Below are positions 9,135 through 18,114 of a stretch of DNA of 64,000 nt, piece after piece (position 1 is the stretch's first letter; the number at the start of each line of letters is the position of its first letter). The DNA comes from Arthrospira sp. PCC 9108 (GTDB taxonomy: Bacteria; Cyanobacteriota; Cyanobacteriia; Cyanobacteriales; Microcoleaceae). The stretch is taken from NCBI GenBank assembly GCA_016745315.1, contig CP066886.1:2387501-2451500 (forward strand), written 5' to 3'. The notes below the pieces were generated by a model that saw nothing but the letters and a program-made list of their open reading frames with translations, was not told the DNA's origin and did not search any database. Position numbers and translations under genes: made by a program.

Positions 9135-10313
9135 TTAACCCAACACCTGGTTACGAACATAATCAATTCGACCGATAACCTTATTACCAGAACTACTAGC
9201 ATCACTGCTAGTCAATTTCTTAAAATCTGGTGATTCTAAAAAGTCTGTAGACCTGGGCACTAAATCTTTTTGCTCACGCAAAGCCAAAGCCACGCCTACA
9301 CATATAGACTCAAATTTGATGCGAGTTATAGGTCTAATTTTATGTTTACCTGTTCGCAAACCATCAGGAAAGTATGTTTCTATTACCGATAGCATTGACA
9401 TAAATTCATGGCGCAGATGCTCTAATTCTGATTGTGGGTTGTTATGTTTCTTTAATTGTTCATTTTTATCTTTTAAGTAGTTATCTAAAAAATCATGAAT
9501 ATTTCCCGAAAAAGATTGATATTTTTCTAAAAAAGCAAAGAACCTCAAAACATACTCTTGAGGATCACGTTGTTTGATAGCTGTTTCTGAAAAAGCACAT
9601 AAGCTGATAAATTTTGGTTCCTTTGATAACTGTTCTATCAAATCTAAAAATAATCCTGGCTGACTTCCTCTTCGTTTCTCCATTTGGTTAAGCTCAATGC
9701 TTCCTGAGTTAATCCGTTCAAACAAATCTCGGCGGACTTCTTCATCAGCATCTTCAGTTAATTTAATTAATCGAATAGTATTTCTAAGAAATCGTCGCTG
9801 ACGAGATTTCGACAAATCTTGAAAATGAAACCCGTTTAATTCCGTTAACTTTTTGAGTTCACACAATTGGAGTTGATTATTTATAAATCTAGCTAAGGTT
9901 CGTATTCTCTGGGTTCCATCTATAATTTCTAACCGTGAGTCATTTTGATCATCTTCTTCTTGGGAAACATCAGCAATGAAAATATAGGGAATTGGAAGAC
10001 CGAGAAAAACCGATTCAATAAATTTTGACTGATGCGCCTCATCCCAAGCCATTTCTCTTTGGTAGTCAGGTATAAATATTTCGTTGGTGTTTTCATCAAT
10101 TCCAGTTAAATATTTATCCACTAAAACCTCAATCGGATATTCAAGGGTATTGTAGTCAATCCTCTTTTGATTTTCCCTAATCTGATTTTCTACAGACTCA
10201 ACTTTGGCGGTGGTAATAACTTTTGGATTCGACATATTTACAACTAAGATAGGTGTATAATTATCATGATCGTAGAGATAATCAATGATTAGCAACTGAG
10301 CAACCAATGCCAT
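9135..10313 (-). CDS. DUF262 (GmrSD-like N-terminal) protein
   Basis: The 392-residue protein carries a DUF262 domain, related to ParB/Srx and to the GmrS half of type IV restriction enzymes. Key signs are IFIPDYQREMAWDEAHQSKFIES, LGLPIPYIFIAD, LEIIDGTQRIRTL (the conserved DGxQR) and FERINSGSIELNQMEKRRG. DUF262 proteins bind and hydrolyse NTPs in characterised systems such as GmrSD and BrxU. This one lacks the C-terminal HNH (DUF1524) domain and is instead followed 3 bp later by a HEPN gene, so the HEPN protein may be the effector. The true start may be MSNPKVITT (10235) rather than 10313. Confidence 0.8.
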   Translation of the reverse strand: MALVAQLLIIDYLYDHDNYTPILVVNMSNPKVITTAKVESVENQIRENQKRIDYNTLEYPIEVLVDKYLTGIDENTNEIFIPDYQREMAWDEAHQSKFIESVFLGLPIPYIFIADVSQEEDDQNDSRLEIIDGTQRIRTLARFINNQLQLCELKKLTELNGFHFQDLSKSRQRRFLRNTIRLIKLTEDADEEVRRDLFERINSGSIELNQMEKRRGSQPGLFLDLIEQLSKEPKFISLCAFSETAIKQRDPQEYVLRFFAFLEKYQSFSGNIHDFLDNYLKDKNEQLKKHNNPQSELEHLRHEFMSMLSVIETYFPDGLRTGKHKIRPITRIKFESICVGVALALREQKDLVPRSTDFLESPDFKKLTSSDASSSGNKVIGRIDYVRNQVLG

Positions 10314-10551
10314 GTTTTGGCATTACCTGGTTAAACTGCCACTATGTTTATCAGTAATTTAGGACTGCTTGTTAAACTAGCACATTATGGGTGAATTGTC
10401 AATTTATGTAGACTATAGATCCCGCCCAGCTATTTATGAAAATACCTAGATATATCAGATATTATTGAACTGATAAATATCCCAATGGCTTGAGTGTTTT
10501 TTATAAGTAATGTAGGATATCGATAAGTAAACCAACAGGTCAGAATCAAAT

Positions 10552-11175
10552 ATGTCGTTACACTCATATACAGTCAAACCAGAAAACCCGGAAAATCCCG
10601 AAGGTTTAATCATATTCCTGCATGGTTGGGGTGCGAATTGTGAGGATCTGACCTTTTTGGCTCCCATGTTGAAATTACCCGATTATTGGTTTGAGTTCCC
10701 AGAAGCTCCCTTTCCTCACCCACAAGTTCCGGGGGGTCGCGCTTGGTACGCTTTAGAAACTCAGGAATATGATGGAATTGAGGAAAGCCGGGAAAAACTA
10801 ATTGATTGGTTACACTCGATCGCCAAAACCACTGGAATACCGCCACAACGCACGATTTTAGGGGGTTTTTCCCAGGGGGGAGCCATGACTTTTGATGTCG
10901 GACGGACAATGGGTTTTGCAGGTCTGATTGTACTCAGTGGCTACTTACACTTTAAACCAGAACCCCAACAGACCCCTCTACCGCCGATTTTAATGGCTCA
11001 TGGTAAACAAGATATGGTCGTCCCCCTCGGAGCTGCTCACCAGGCGCGGGACAGTTTCCAGAAATTAGGGGCAACGGTGGAATATCATGAGTACAACATG
11101 GGTCACGAGATTTGTCCCGATATTTTGGGGTTAATACAAAGTTTTGTGATCAAAACCCTGCCTAATAACCATTAA
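10552..11175 (+). CDS. Alpha/beta-hydrolase carboxylesterase
   Basis: The 207-residue cytosolic enzyme belongs to the phospholipase/carboxylesterase (acyl-protein-thioesterase-like) family. It shows the early LHGWGANCEDL oxyanion-hole segment, the nucleophile elbow GFSQGGAM (Ser about residue 110), the acid HGKQDMVVP and the late His in YNMGHEICP. It would hydrolyse short carboxylic esters; the physiological substrate cannot be read from sequence. DUF2555 lies downstream on the same strand. Confidence 0.85.
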   Translation: MSLHSYTVKPENPENPEGLIIFLHGWGANCEDLTFLAPMLKLPDYWFEFPEAPFPHPQVPGGRAWYALETQEYDGIEESREKLIDWLHSIAKTTGIPPQRTILGGFSQGGAMTFDVGRTMGFAGLIVLSGYLHFKPEPQQTPLPPILMAHGKQDMVVPLGAAHQARDSFQKLGATVEYHEYNMGHEICPDILGLIQSFVIKTLPNNH

Positions 11176-11253
11176 CCCTTTAAGATAAAAGAGGGGGGAC
11201 ATACTTAACCCCAAGGCTCACGGGAAATGCAACTGAACTGGAGGTATTGCAAG

Positions 11254-11466
11254 ATGGAAATGTTGACTCAATCTTCACCCAAGATTTCCGCATTGACAGC
11301 AGATGATGTGGCTCAGTTAGCTTCCCGCTTGGAAGTGGATAATTATAGCAACGCATTTGAGGGATTGCAGGATTGGCATTTACTCAGAGCGATCGCTTTC
11401 CAGCGTCCAGAATTGGTTGAACCTTATATTCACTTATTGGATTTAGAAGCCTATGACGAAGCCTAA
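11254..11466 (+). CDS. DUF2555 small cyanobacterial protein
   Basis: The 70-residue soluble protein has ISALTADDVAQLASRLE and YSNAFEGLQDWHLLRAIAF, which I recognise as the DUF2555 family found in cyanobacteria. Its function is unknown. Starts at 11227 and 11254 are both in frame; the ATG at 11254 (MEMLTQ) is preferred because the extra residues upstream (MQLNWRYCK) look non-conserved. Confidence 0.65.
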   Translation: MEMLTQSSPKISALTADDVAQLASRLEVDNYSNAFEGLQDWHLLRAIAFQRPELVEPYIHLLDLEAYDEA

Positions 11467-11600
11467 AAAATTCTAGCATAGGCCAAAACCACAATGCGCG
11501 CCAGGGTGGCAGTATTATAGCCGGGTTTCTAACTAACCGATTTTCCCAGAAACCCGGTTTCTGCGCGTACTAAATATCACTAACACAGCCATTAGCTTTT

Positions 11601-12857
11601 ATGTCCGACCGGCGACGTATTTTAATTGGGGTAACTGGTGGAATAGCCGCCTACAAAATTTGTGAGGTGGTTTCCACTTTGGCAAAATCGGGGGCTGAAG
11701 TCCGTACTATCGTCACCGACTCGGCTCAACAATTTATTACCCCCCTAACTTTAGCTACCTTATCGCGCGATCGCAGTTATACCGATCGCGACTTTTGGCA
11801 GCCTACCCACGGTCGCCCCCTTCATATTCAGTTAGCACAATGGGCTGATATTTTCGTCATTGCACCCCTAACCGCCAATACCCTCAGTAAACTAGCCACC
11901 GGAATGGCGGATAACTTGCTCACTAATACGGTTTTGGCTTCCACCTGTCCGATCTTATTGCTTCCAGCTATGAACCGGGAAATGTGGAAACAGCCAGCGG
12001 TGGCGCGAAATTGGCAACTACTTTTAACAGATAGTCGCTTTCACAGCATTACTCCCATTCCTGGTATTCTCGCCTGCGATATCCCCAATAATACCGACAG
12101 CCAATCAGTTGAGGTTTTAGCAGCCGGACGTATGGCAGAACCTCAACAAATATTAGCTCATATTTATTCCCTACTGCATACCCAAGGCGATCGAGATCTC
12201 GCTAATAAACAGGTGCTAATTTCCGCCGGGGGAACTCGCGAACATTTCGACCCGGTGCGGTTTATTGGTAATCCTGCTACTGGTAAAATGGGAATAGCGA
12301 TCGCTCAAGCCGCAGTCCACCGAGGCGCACGGGTGACAATGGTACATGGTCCCATGAATGTGGAGATGGTGGAGACTCTATCAGAGGTGACGTTAGTTAG
12401 TGTTACTACCGCCCAGCAAATGTCTGACGCAATGTTATCATTATTTCCCGCCGCCAACCTGACCATTATGGCGGCGGCGGTGGCTGATGTCCGACCTACC
12501 GCTTATCACCCGGAAAAGTTACCTAAGCGATCGCTTCCTCAACAACTAGACTTGGAAACAGTACCCGATATTGTCGCTCAATTGGCACAAAAAAAACGCC
12601 CCGACCAGCATTTAGTTGGCTTTGCGGCGCAAACAGGAGATATTTTAGCCCCGGCTTGGGAAAAATTGCAGCGCAAAAACTTAGATGCGATCGTTGCTAA
12701 CCCCATTGACCAACCTGGAGCCGGTTTTGGTAGCGACACCAACCAAGCCATCTTACTCGATCGCCACGGCAAAAAACAGAATATCAGCGGATGCACTAAA
12801 TTACAATTAGCTCATCACCTGTTAGATTTCATTGATTTTTCACCAATAACCTTGTAG
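11601..12857 (+). CDS. coaBC: Phosphopantothenoylcysteine decarboxylase / phosphopantothenate-cysteine ligase
   Basis: CoaBC makes phosphopantetheine for coenzyme A in two steps. The first half is the FMN-dependent decarboxylase (CoaC): GVTGGIAAYK at the N-terminus, the substrate clamp PAMNREMW, and active-site Asn near APLTANTLSKLATGMADNLL. The second half is the CTP-dependent ligase (CoaB), starting at VLISAGGTREHFDPVRFIGNPATGKMG, with AAAVADVRP and a late FAAQTG and IVANPID. The length of 418 residues is normal for a bifunctional CoaBC. The stop lies exactly where the 58-bp repeat array begins. Confidence 0.95.
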   Translation: MSDRRRILIGVTGGIAAYKICEVVSTLAKSGAEVRTIVTDSAQQFITPLTLATLSRDRSYTDRDFWQPTHGRPLHIQLAQWADIFVIAPLTANTLSKLATGMADNLLTNTVLASTCPILLLPAMNREMWKQPAVARNWQLLLTDSRFHSITPIPGILACDIPNNTDSQSVEVLAAGRMAEPQQILAHIYSLLHTQGDRDLANKQVLISAGGTREHFDPVRFIGNPATGKMGIAIAQAAVHRGARVTMVHGPMNVEMVETLSEVTLVSVTTAQQMSDAMLSLFPAANLTIMAAAVADVRPTAYHPEKLPKRSLPQQLDLETVPDIVAQLAQKKRPDQHLVGFAAQTGDILAPAWEKLQRKNLDAIVANPIDQPGAGFGSDTNQAILLDRHGKKQNISGCTKLQLAHHLLDFIDFSPITL

Positions 12858-14440
12858 GGGCGGGTTCTGCGATCGCCTTTATATAACTCCAGAATCCTTA
12901 TAACCCGCCCTAGGGGCCGGTTCTGCGATCGCCTTTGATATAAGTCCAGAATCTTTATAACCCGCCCTTACAACACCATAGGCGGTCAGATATGTAATAT
13001 GTAGGGGCGGGTTCTGCGATCGCCTTTGATATAAGTCCAGAATCTTTATAACCCGCCCTAGGGGGCCGGTTCTGCGATCGCCTTTGATATAAGTCCAGAA
13101 TCTTTATAACCCGCCCTAGGGGCCGGATTCTGCGATCGCCTTTGATATAAGTCCAGAATCTTTATAACCCGCCCTAGGGGCCGGATTCTGCGATCGCCTT
13201 TGATATAAGTCCAGAATCTTTATAACCCGCCCTAGGGGGCCGGTTCTGCGATCGCCTTTGATATAAGTCCAGAATCTTTATAACCCGCCCTAGGGGCCGG
13301 ATTCTGCGATCGCCTTTGATATAAGTCCAGAATCTTTATAACCCGCCCTAGGGGGCCGGTTCTGCGATCGCCTTTGATATAAGTCCAAAATCTTTATAAC
13401 CCGCCCTTACTTACAACACCATAGGCGGTCAGATATGTAATATGTAGGGGCGGGTTCTGCGATCGCCTTTGATATAAGTCCAGAATCTTTATAACCCGCC
13501 CTAGGGGCCGGATTCTGCGATCGCCTTTGATATAAGTCCAGAATCTTTATAACCCGCCCTAGGGGCCGGATTCTGCGATCGCCTTTATATAAGTCCAGAA
13601 TCTTTATAACCCGCCCTTACAACACCATAGGCGGTCAGATATGTAATATGTAGGGGCGGGTTCTGCGATCGCCTTTGATATAAGTCCAGAATCTTTATAA
13701 CCCGCCCTAGGGGCCGGATTCTGCGATCGCCTTTGATATAAGTCCAGAATCCTTATAACCCGCCCTAGGGGCGGGTTCTGCGATCGCCTTTGATATAAGT
13801 CCAGAATCTTTATAACCCGCCCTAGGGGCCGGATTCTGCGATCGCCTTTATATAACTCCAGAATCTTTATAACCCGCCCTAGGGGCCGGTTCTGCGATCG
13901 CCTTTGATATAAGTCCAGAATCCTTATAACCCGCCCTAGGGGCCGGTTCTGCGATCGCCTTTGATATAAGTCCAGAATCCTTATAACCCGCCCTAGGGGC
14001 CGGTTCTGCGATCGCCTTTGATATAAGTCCAGAATCCTTATAACCCGCCCTAGGGGCCGGTTCTGCGATCGCCTTTGATATAAGTCCAGAATCTTTATAA
14101 CCCGCCCTAGGGGCCGGATTCTGCGATCGCCTTTGATATAAGTCCAAAATCTTTATAACCCGCCCTTACTTACAACACCATAGGCGGTCAGATATGTAAT
14201 ATGTAGGGGCGGGTTCTGCGATCGCCTTTGATATAAGTCCAGAATCTTTATAACCCGCCCTAGGGGCCGGATTCTGCGATCGCCTTTATATAAATCCAGA
14301 ATCTTTATAACCCGCCCTTACTTACAACACCATAGGCGGTCAGATATGTAATATGTAGGGGCGGGTTCTGCGATCGCCTTTGATATAAGTCCAGAATCTT
14401 TATAACCCGCCCTTACTTACAACACCATAGGCGGTCAGTT
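12857..14440. repeat. Array of about 24 copies of a 58-bp HIP1-containing palindromic repeat
   Basis: Each unit starts AGGGGC(C/G)GG(A)TTCTG, contains the HIP1 octamer GCGATCGC, and ends TTATAACCCGCCCT. The GGGCGGGTT/AACCCGCCC ends are complementary, so a unit can fold as a hairpin. Units are grouped in about 2, 7, 3, 9, 2 and 1 copies, separated by a second repeat of 34-38 bp (ACAACACCATAGGCGGTCAG followed by ATATGTAATATGT). Units vary by a few bases, so the array is old enough to have diverged or is maintained by conversion. A 99-codon minus-strand open frame across it (13848-14147) is a product of the periodicity. Confidence 0.95.
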
Positions 14441-14446
14441 ATTTAA

Positions 14447-14480
14447 CTAAAAGAGAGCCCCGTCTCTTGAGAGCGGGGCG
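14447..14480 (-). terminator. Rho-independent terminator of chlP
   Basis: On the minus strand GCCCCGCTCT pairs with AGACGGGGC around a short loop and is followed by TCTCTTTTAG. It lies 20-50 bp beyond the chlP stop, so it fits as that gene's terminator. Confidence 0.75.
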
Positions 14481-14497
14481 CTAACTTTCTGGTTAAA

Positions 14498-15718
14498 CTA
14501 GGGCGCTAGGGCGTGACCCCGTAGCAGACTACCCAGAGTTTTGGCTGTGATCTTCATTTGTACTAACGGGTTAGCCGGAACAACTGTCTTATACAGATAG
14601 CTGTCAAACGTCATCCGTTGTACATCGAGATCAGAACACATTTCTACAAACGCTTCCCGACTTGCATCAGAACGGTAGAATACCCGTTGCAGGACATCCA
14701 GCACTAAGTAGGTCATGCCATACTGTTTATCCCAGCGTTTCAGATACAGTTTCAAATCATCTTCAGTGGGGATACGCTGACCCGCGTTGGAAGTTTCCAC
14801 AATCGTTTCAGCACACATACGACCAGACTTAGCCGCAAAGTAGATACCTTCACCAGAAGACTTAGTTACCGTTCCGGCTGCATCTCCCACTAGGGCTACC
14901 CTACCCACAACCCGACGGGGACGGGGATGTTCTGGAATCGGGTGAGCTTCTACTTTAATGATTTTACCACCTTCAATCCGATGGGCTGCACGGGCGCGGA
15001 TTCCGGCTTGCAGCTTTTTGATCATCGCTTGGTTAACCTTCATGGTTCCGGTTCCCACCGCCACGTGATCATATTTCGGGAACACCCAGGCGTAAAAGTC
15101 CGGGGAAACATCATTCCCTACATACATTTCCGCCCGATCTTCGTAATAAGCCATTTTATCAGCCGGGATGCGAATCCGCTCTTGGAAGGCGATCGCATAA
15201 TTATAATCCCCAGCGTCAATAGCCTTCGCTACACGGGAGTTAGCCCCATCAGCACCAATGACGAGATCTACTTTCAGGGTTTTGGCAGTTCCTACCGCAT
15301 CACCACTAGAATGGTCATTGTAGTGGATCGTGTAAGGTTCGCCACTGCTGGCGGGGATTTCTAACTTGTGAACAGTACCGTTGATTAGGTTAGCACCCAA
15401 GGACGCGGCACGGTCACGCATGAAACCGTCGAGGACCTCCCGACGACACATTCCGATATATTCGTTTTCATTTTCTAAATTGATATCCACCTCACGGTTA
15501 GAGGGGGAAATCATTTTCATTTTTCTAACCCGCCGATCAATGATTTCGGGTGGCAGGTCGAATTCACTTACCATACACAGAGGAATAGCACCACCACAGG
15601 GTTTGGCGTTATCCAGTTTGCGCTCGAATAAATAGGTTTCAATTCCAGCTTTTACTAGCGTTTCGGCTGCGGATGAACCCGCAGGACCAGATCCGACAAC
15701 AGCAACCCGTAGAGTCAA
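14498..15718 (-). CDS. chlP: Geranylgeranyl reductase
   Basis: ChlP reduces geranylgeranyl groups to phytyl for chlorophyll a and tocopherol, using NADPH and FAD, at the thylakoid membrane. The 406-residue protein has the N-terminal Rossmann FAD motif (VAVVGSGPAGSSAAETL), CGGAIP, a DLVIGADGANSRVAKAI motif, and the second FAD motif RVALVGDAAGTVTKSSGEGIYFA. Length and motifs fit the cyanobacterial and plant enzyme. A tocopherol cyclase gene lies 4 kb away (18.7 kb), so both ends of phytyl use are near each other, though not in one operon. Confidence 0.95.
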   Translation of the reverse strand: MTLRVAVVGSGPAGSSAAETLVKAGIETYLFERKLDNAKPCGGAIPLCMVSEFDLPPEIIDRRVRKMKMISPSNREVDINLENENEYIGMCRREVLDGFMRDRAASLGANLINGTVHKLEIPASSGEPYTIHYNDHSSGDAVGTAKTLKVDLVIGADGANSRVAKAIDAGDYNYAIAFQERIRIPADKMAYYEDRAEMYVGNDVSPDFYAWVFPKYDHVAVGTGTMKVNQAMIKKLQAGIRARAAHRIEGGKIIKVEAHPIPEHPRPRRVVGRVALVGDAAGTVTKSSGEGIYFAAKSGRMCAETIVETSNAGQRIPTEDDLKLYLKRWDKQYGMTYLVLDVLQRVFYRSDASREAFVEMCSDLDVQRMTFDSYLYKTVVPANPLVQMKITAKTLGSLLRGHALAP

Positions 15719-16047
15719 AGGTCTTCTCCCAAAAATTTATCTCGTCAGTTACTAAGCCAAAATCCTAACACGAACTTTCAGCCTAGGGGGAGGTTTCTGT
15801 TCAGACTTGTGACGTATTGCAACACACCTTAACATAACTTTACAAAACTCAAACTTCATTCTCAATTATGGGTTTGATACCTCATACCCAAGATCAATAG
15901 TTAATTATACTTATTTCCTCCCCCAACCTTACCCACAAACATCGCGGGAATTAATGATTGACAGGATAACCCGCCCCTAGGGTAGGATTGATCATGCCAT
16001 ACTAGATGATTATCCATTCCTAATGAAACCGTAAATCAGCCCAAACT
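15719..16047. other. Divergent upstream region between chlP and the 16.05-kb gene
   Basis: This 329-bp gap separates two divergently transcribed genes, so it should hold both promoters. A GGGCGGGTTATCC-like motif (as AACCCGCCCCTAGGG) sits near 15968. No RNA gene or clear box was identified. Confidence 0.5.
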
Positions 16048-16260
16048 ATGCCTTGGAATAATCAGCAAAACTCAACCACAACCCCTACTCAACTAATTAA
16101 TCAAATCTTAACTTCCGGGAAACTGACCTATGTGCAATATCTGGGATTAATGTCACTCATATTGTCCGATACTCAGATTACTGATTTAGAACGCCATCAA
16201 ATTAATCGCATTTTTGATTATGTTCAAAATGGTCGCCTGACTCTGATTACCTCAAATTAA
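16048..16260 (+). CDS. Small conserved-type hypothetical protein
   Basis: The 70-residue protein has no signal peptide or membrane segment. It is predicted helical (TQLINQILTSGKLTYVQYLGLMSLIL, then LERHQINRIFDYVQNGRLTLI). I recall similar small cyanobacterial proteins but cannot name a family or function. It lies 2 bp upstream of the membrane protein gene at 16263, so the two are probably cotranscribed. Confidence 0.6.
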   Translation: MPWNNQQNSTTTPTQLINQILTSGKLTYVQYLGLMSLILSDTQITDLERHQINRIFDYVQNGRLTLITSN

Positions 16261-16262
16261 TT

Positions 16263-16904
16263 TTGGTTATGAATACCCCCAGTCACGGAATTATAAATCT
16301 GGCTTTATTGGCAAATTCCAGCCACCCCGATGCTAATTTATTCATTGTTTTAGGAGGTATTTTACCAGATATTCCCATCTTTATATTCTACGGTTGTGCA
16401 AAATTTATCGCCAAAATGCCAGAATCTCAAATCTGGTCGGAGGCTTATCACTCACCAGCTATAAGCAAAATTGTTGCCATTTTCCATTCTATACCGCTGG
16501 GGATTTTAGGATTGGCGATCGCCTTTAAAGTCGGAGGTTATATACCTCAAGTTTTTTGCCTAAGTCTAATTGGGCATAACTTATTAGATTTGCCAGTCCA
16601 TAACGATGATGCCCATCGCCATTTTTTCCCCTTCAGTAACTACCGTTTTATCAGTCCTATTTCTTACTGGGATCCCCGACATTATGGCTCCCTAGTGTCC
16701 CTGATAGAATTGCTGTTAGTATTATGGGCAAGCTATACAGTATTTTCCCAAGTGCGATCGCCCCTAGGTCAAACTCTAATCCTATTAGTCAACCTCTTCT
16801 ATGCAGGCGGCTATAGCTACCATATCCTTAAACATACCAGAAAGCAGACTCACCACCCCATAAACCGAATCAAAACAGCTATACTTGAGAAGATAGCCCC
16901 ATAA
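16263..16904 (+). CDS. YdjM-like integral membrane protein
   Basis: The 213-residue protein has several hydrophobic segments and starts TPSHGIINLALLANSSHPDANLF. The N-terminal His, the GGILPDIPIF Asp and the later LIGHNLLDLPVHNDDAHRHFFPFS motif fit membrane proteins of the YdjM / metal-dependent hydrolase-like group, where His/Asp could bind metal. The function is not established. The start could be 16263 or the in-frame ATG at 16269; with either, it follows the small gene at 16048 almost directly. Confidence 0.6.
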   Translation: MVMNTPSHGIINLALLANSSHPDANLFIVLGGILPDIPIFIFYGCAKFIAKMPESQIWSEAYHSPAISKIVAIFHSIPLGILGLAIAFKVGGYIPQVFCLSLIGHNLLDLPVHNDDAHRHFFPFSNYRFISPISYWDPRHYGSLVSLIELLLVLWASYTVFSQVRSPLGQTLILLVNLFYAGGYSYHILKHTRKQTHHPINRIKTAILEKIAP

Positions 16905-16924
16905 CTGACAGCTTAAATTTTCAG

Positions 16925-17224
16925 ATGAAAGCACAAGAGCTAATCCCCCTCAGCTTATTGATAATAACTGCGATCGCCCCCGTTTCCGCCCAAACCACCG
17001 AAACCACCGACAACAGCCGTGAGTCCCTCAGTCCAGTTAATCCCGTTGTAGTGAACCAACCAAAAGCGATCGCCCAAATTGACCAAGCGACATTAAGGAA
17101 CGCTTGTTCTAGCAAAAACTTTGACCTATTACCAATTCCCTTTTCTGATGTATCCCCCGACCATTGGGCTTTTGAGGCAATAATGAACCTATACTACTGC
17201 CTCTGTCCCTCAGTGAAATTATAA
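16925..17224 (+). CDS. Secreted protein with partial SLH domain
   Basis: The 99-residue protein has a signal peptide (about residues 1-22, ending VSA-Q) and the beginning of an S-layer homology domain: PFSDVSPDHWAFEAIMNLYYC. It then stops after 8 more residues, where a full SLH domain would continue for about 30. It may be a truncated relative of the small SLH proteins in filamentous cyanobacteria that bind the outer envelope, or a genuinely short form. No homopolymer shift that would extend the frame was found. Confidence 0.6.
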   Translation: MKAQELIPLSLLIITAIAPVSAQTTETTDNSRESLSPVNPVVVNQPKAIAQIDQATLRNACSSKNFDLLPIPFSDVSPDHWAFEAIMNLYYCLCPSVKL

Positions 17225-17328
17225 AGCCCTGGTAAAATTGAGCATATCCTGATATTTGCACTTTTGTATTAGTTCCCGATCCGTTAACATAGATAAGTAA
17301 TTTGTTTAACAGAAACTGGTTATTGATT

Positions 17329-18114
17329 GTGCTAAAGACCCTTCGAGCCGACTTTCGCATTATCTTCGATCGCGACCCCGCCGCTCGGAACTGGCTAGAA
17401 GTCATGTTCTGCTACCCCGGTCTGCAAGCGTTGCTATTTCACCGTCTCGCTCACTGGTTGTACTGTATCGGTTTACCCCTAATTCCCCGTCTGATATCTC
17501 ACCTGTCCCGATTTATTACCGGCATTGAAATCCACCCCGGGGCTACCATAGGTCAAGGCGTGTTCATAGATCATGGTATGGGTGTAGTCATTGGAGAAAC
17601 AGCCATTGTCGGAGACTTCTGCTTAATTTACCAAGGCGTAACCCTCGGCGGTACAGGTAAAGAAAGCGGTAAACGTCACCCCACCCTAGGGGAAAATGTA
17701 GTCGTCGGAGCCGGAGCCAAAGTTCTCGGTAATCTCCAAATTGGTAATAATGTCCGCATTGGTGCGGGTTCCGTAGTCTTGCGCGATGTTCCCTCTAACT
17801 GCACAGTAGTAGGGGTTCCCGGTCGCATTCTTTACCGCTCCGGTGTCAAAGTTAACCCCCTTGAACATGGTAGTTTACCTGACTCGGAAGCCGTAGTGAT
17901 TCGGACTCTGCTAGATCGCATTGAAACCCTCGAACAGCAAATGGAATCCTTACAGCAGGAAAGGGTACTCATGGTTGAACAAATCCCTGTAGCAGCAGGT
18001 TCCTCAACCTCTAAAGGACAATATCAAACCTTAACTACCCAAGAAGGTAATAACCTAAGCTGTCGGATTAAAAATAGAGCCATCCAAGAATTTTTAGACG
18101 GTTCTGGTATTTAA
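17329..18114 (+). CDS. cysE: Serine O-acetyltransferase
   Basis: CysE makes O-acetylserine, the precursor for cysteine, from serine and acetyl-CoA. The protein begins LKTLRADFRIIFDRDPAARNW, then has the left-handed beta-helix hexapeptide repeats (IHPGATIGQGVFIDHGMG, VVIGETAIVG, VVGAGAKVLG, VRIGAGSVVL) with the catalytic His/Asp of the HPGA and DHG motifs. The C-terminal tail of about 80 residues, with a coiled-coil-like stretch (LLDRIETLEQQMESLQQE), is longer than in enteric CysE but common in cyanobacteria. The GTG at 17329 matches the family start better than the upstream TTG at 17302. Confidence 0.92.
   Translation: MLKTLRADFRIIFDRDPAARNWLEVMFCYPGLQALLFHRLAHWLYCIGLPLIPRLISHLSRFITGIEIHPGATIGQGVFIDHGMGVVIGETAIVGDFCLIYQGVTLGGTGKESGKRHPTLGENVVVGAGAKVLGNLQIGNNVRIGAGSVVLRDVPSNCTVVGVPGRILYRSGVKVNPLEHGSLPDSEAVVIRTLLDRIETLEQQMESLQQERVLMVEQIPVAAGSSTSKGQYQTLTTQEGNNLSCRIKNRAIQEFLDGSGI

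Noticed and set aside
13848..14147. Minus-strand 99-codon frame with KAIAEPAPRAGYKDSG repeats
   Set aside because: It follows the 58-bp repeat; the spacing quirk keeps it open, and there is no start context or homolog.
12857..14440. The 58-bp array as a CRISPR
   Set aside because: Units follow each other directly with no unique spacers, the second repeat between groups is itself conserved, and no cas gene is in the window.
15381..15635. Plus-strand open frames antisense to chlP
   Set aside because: They are shadows of the well-supported chlP gene with no recognisable domain.
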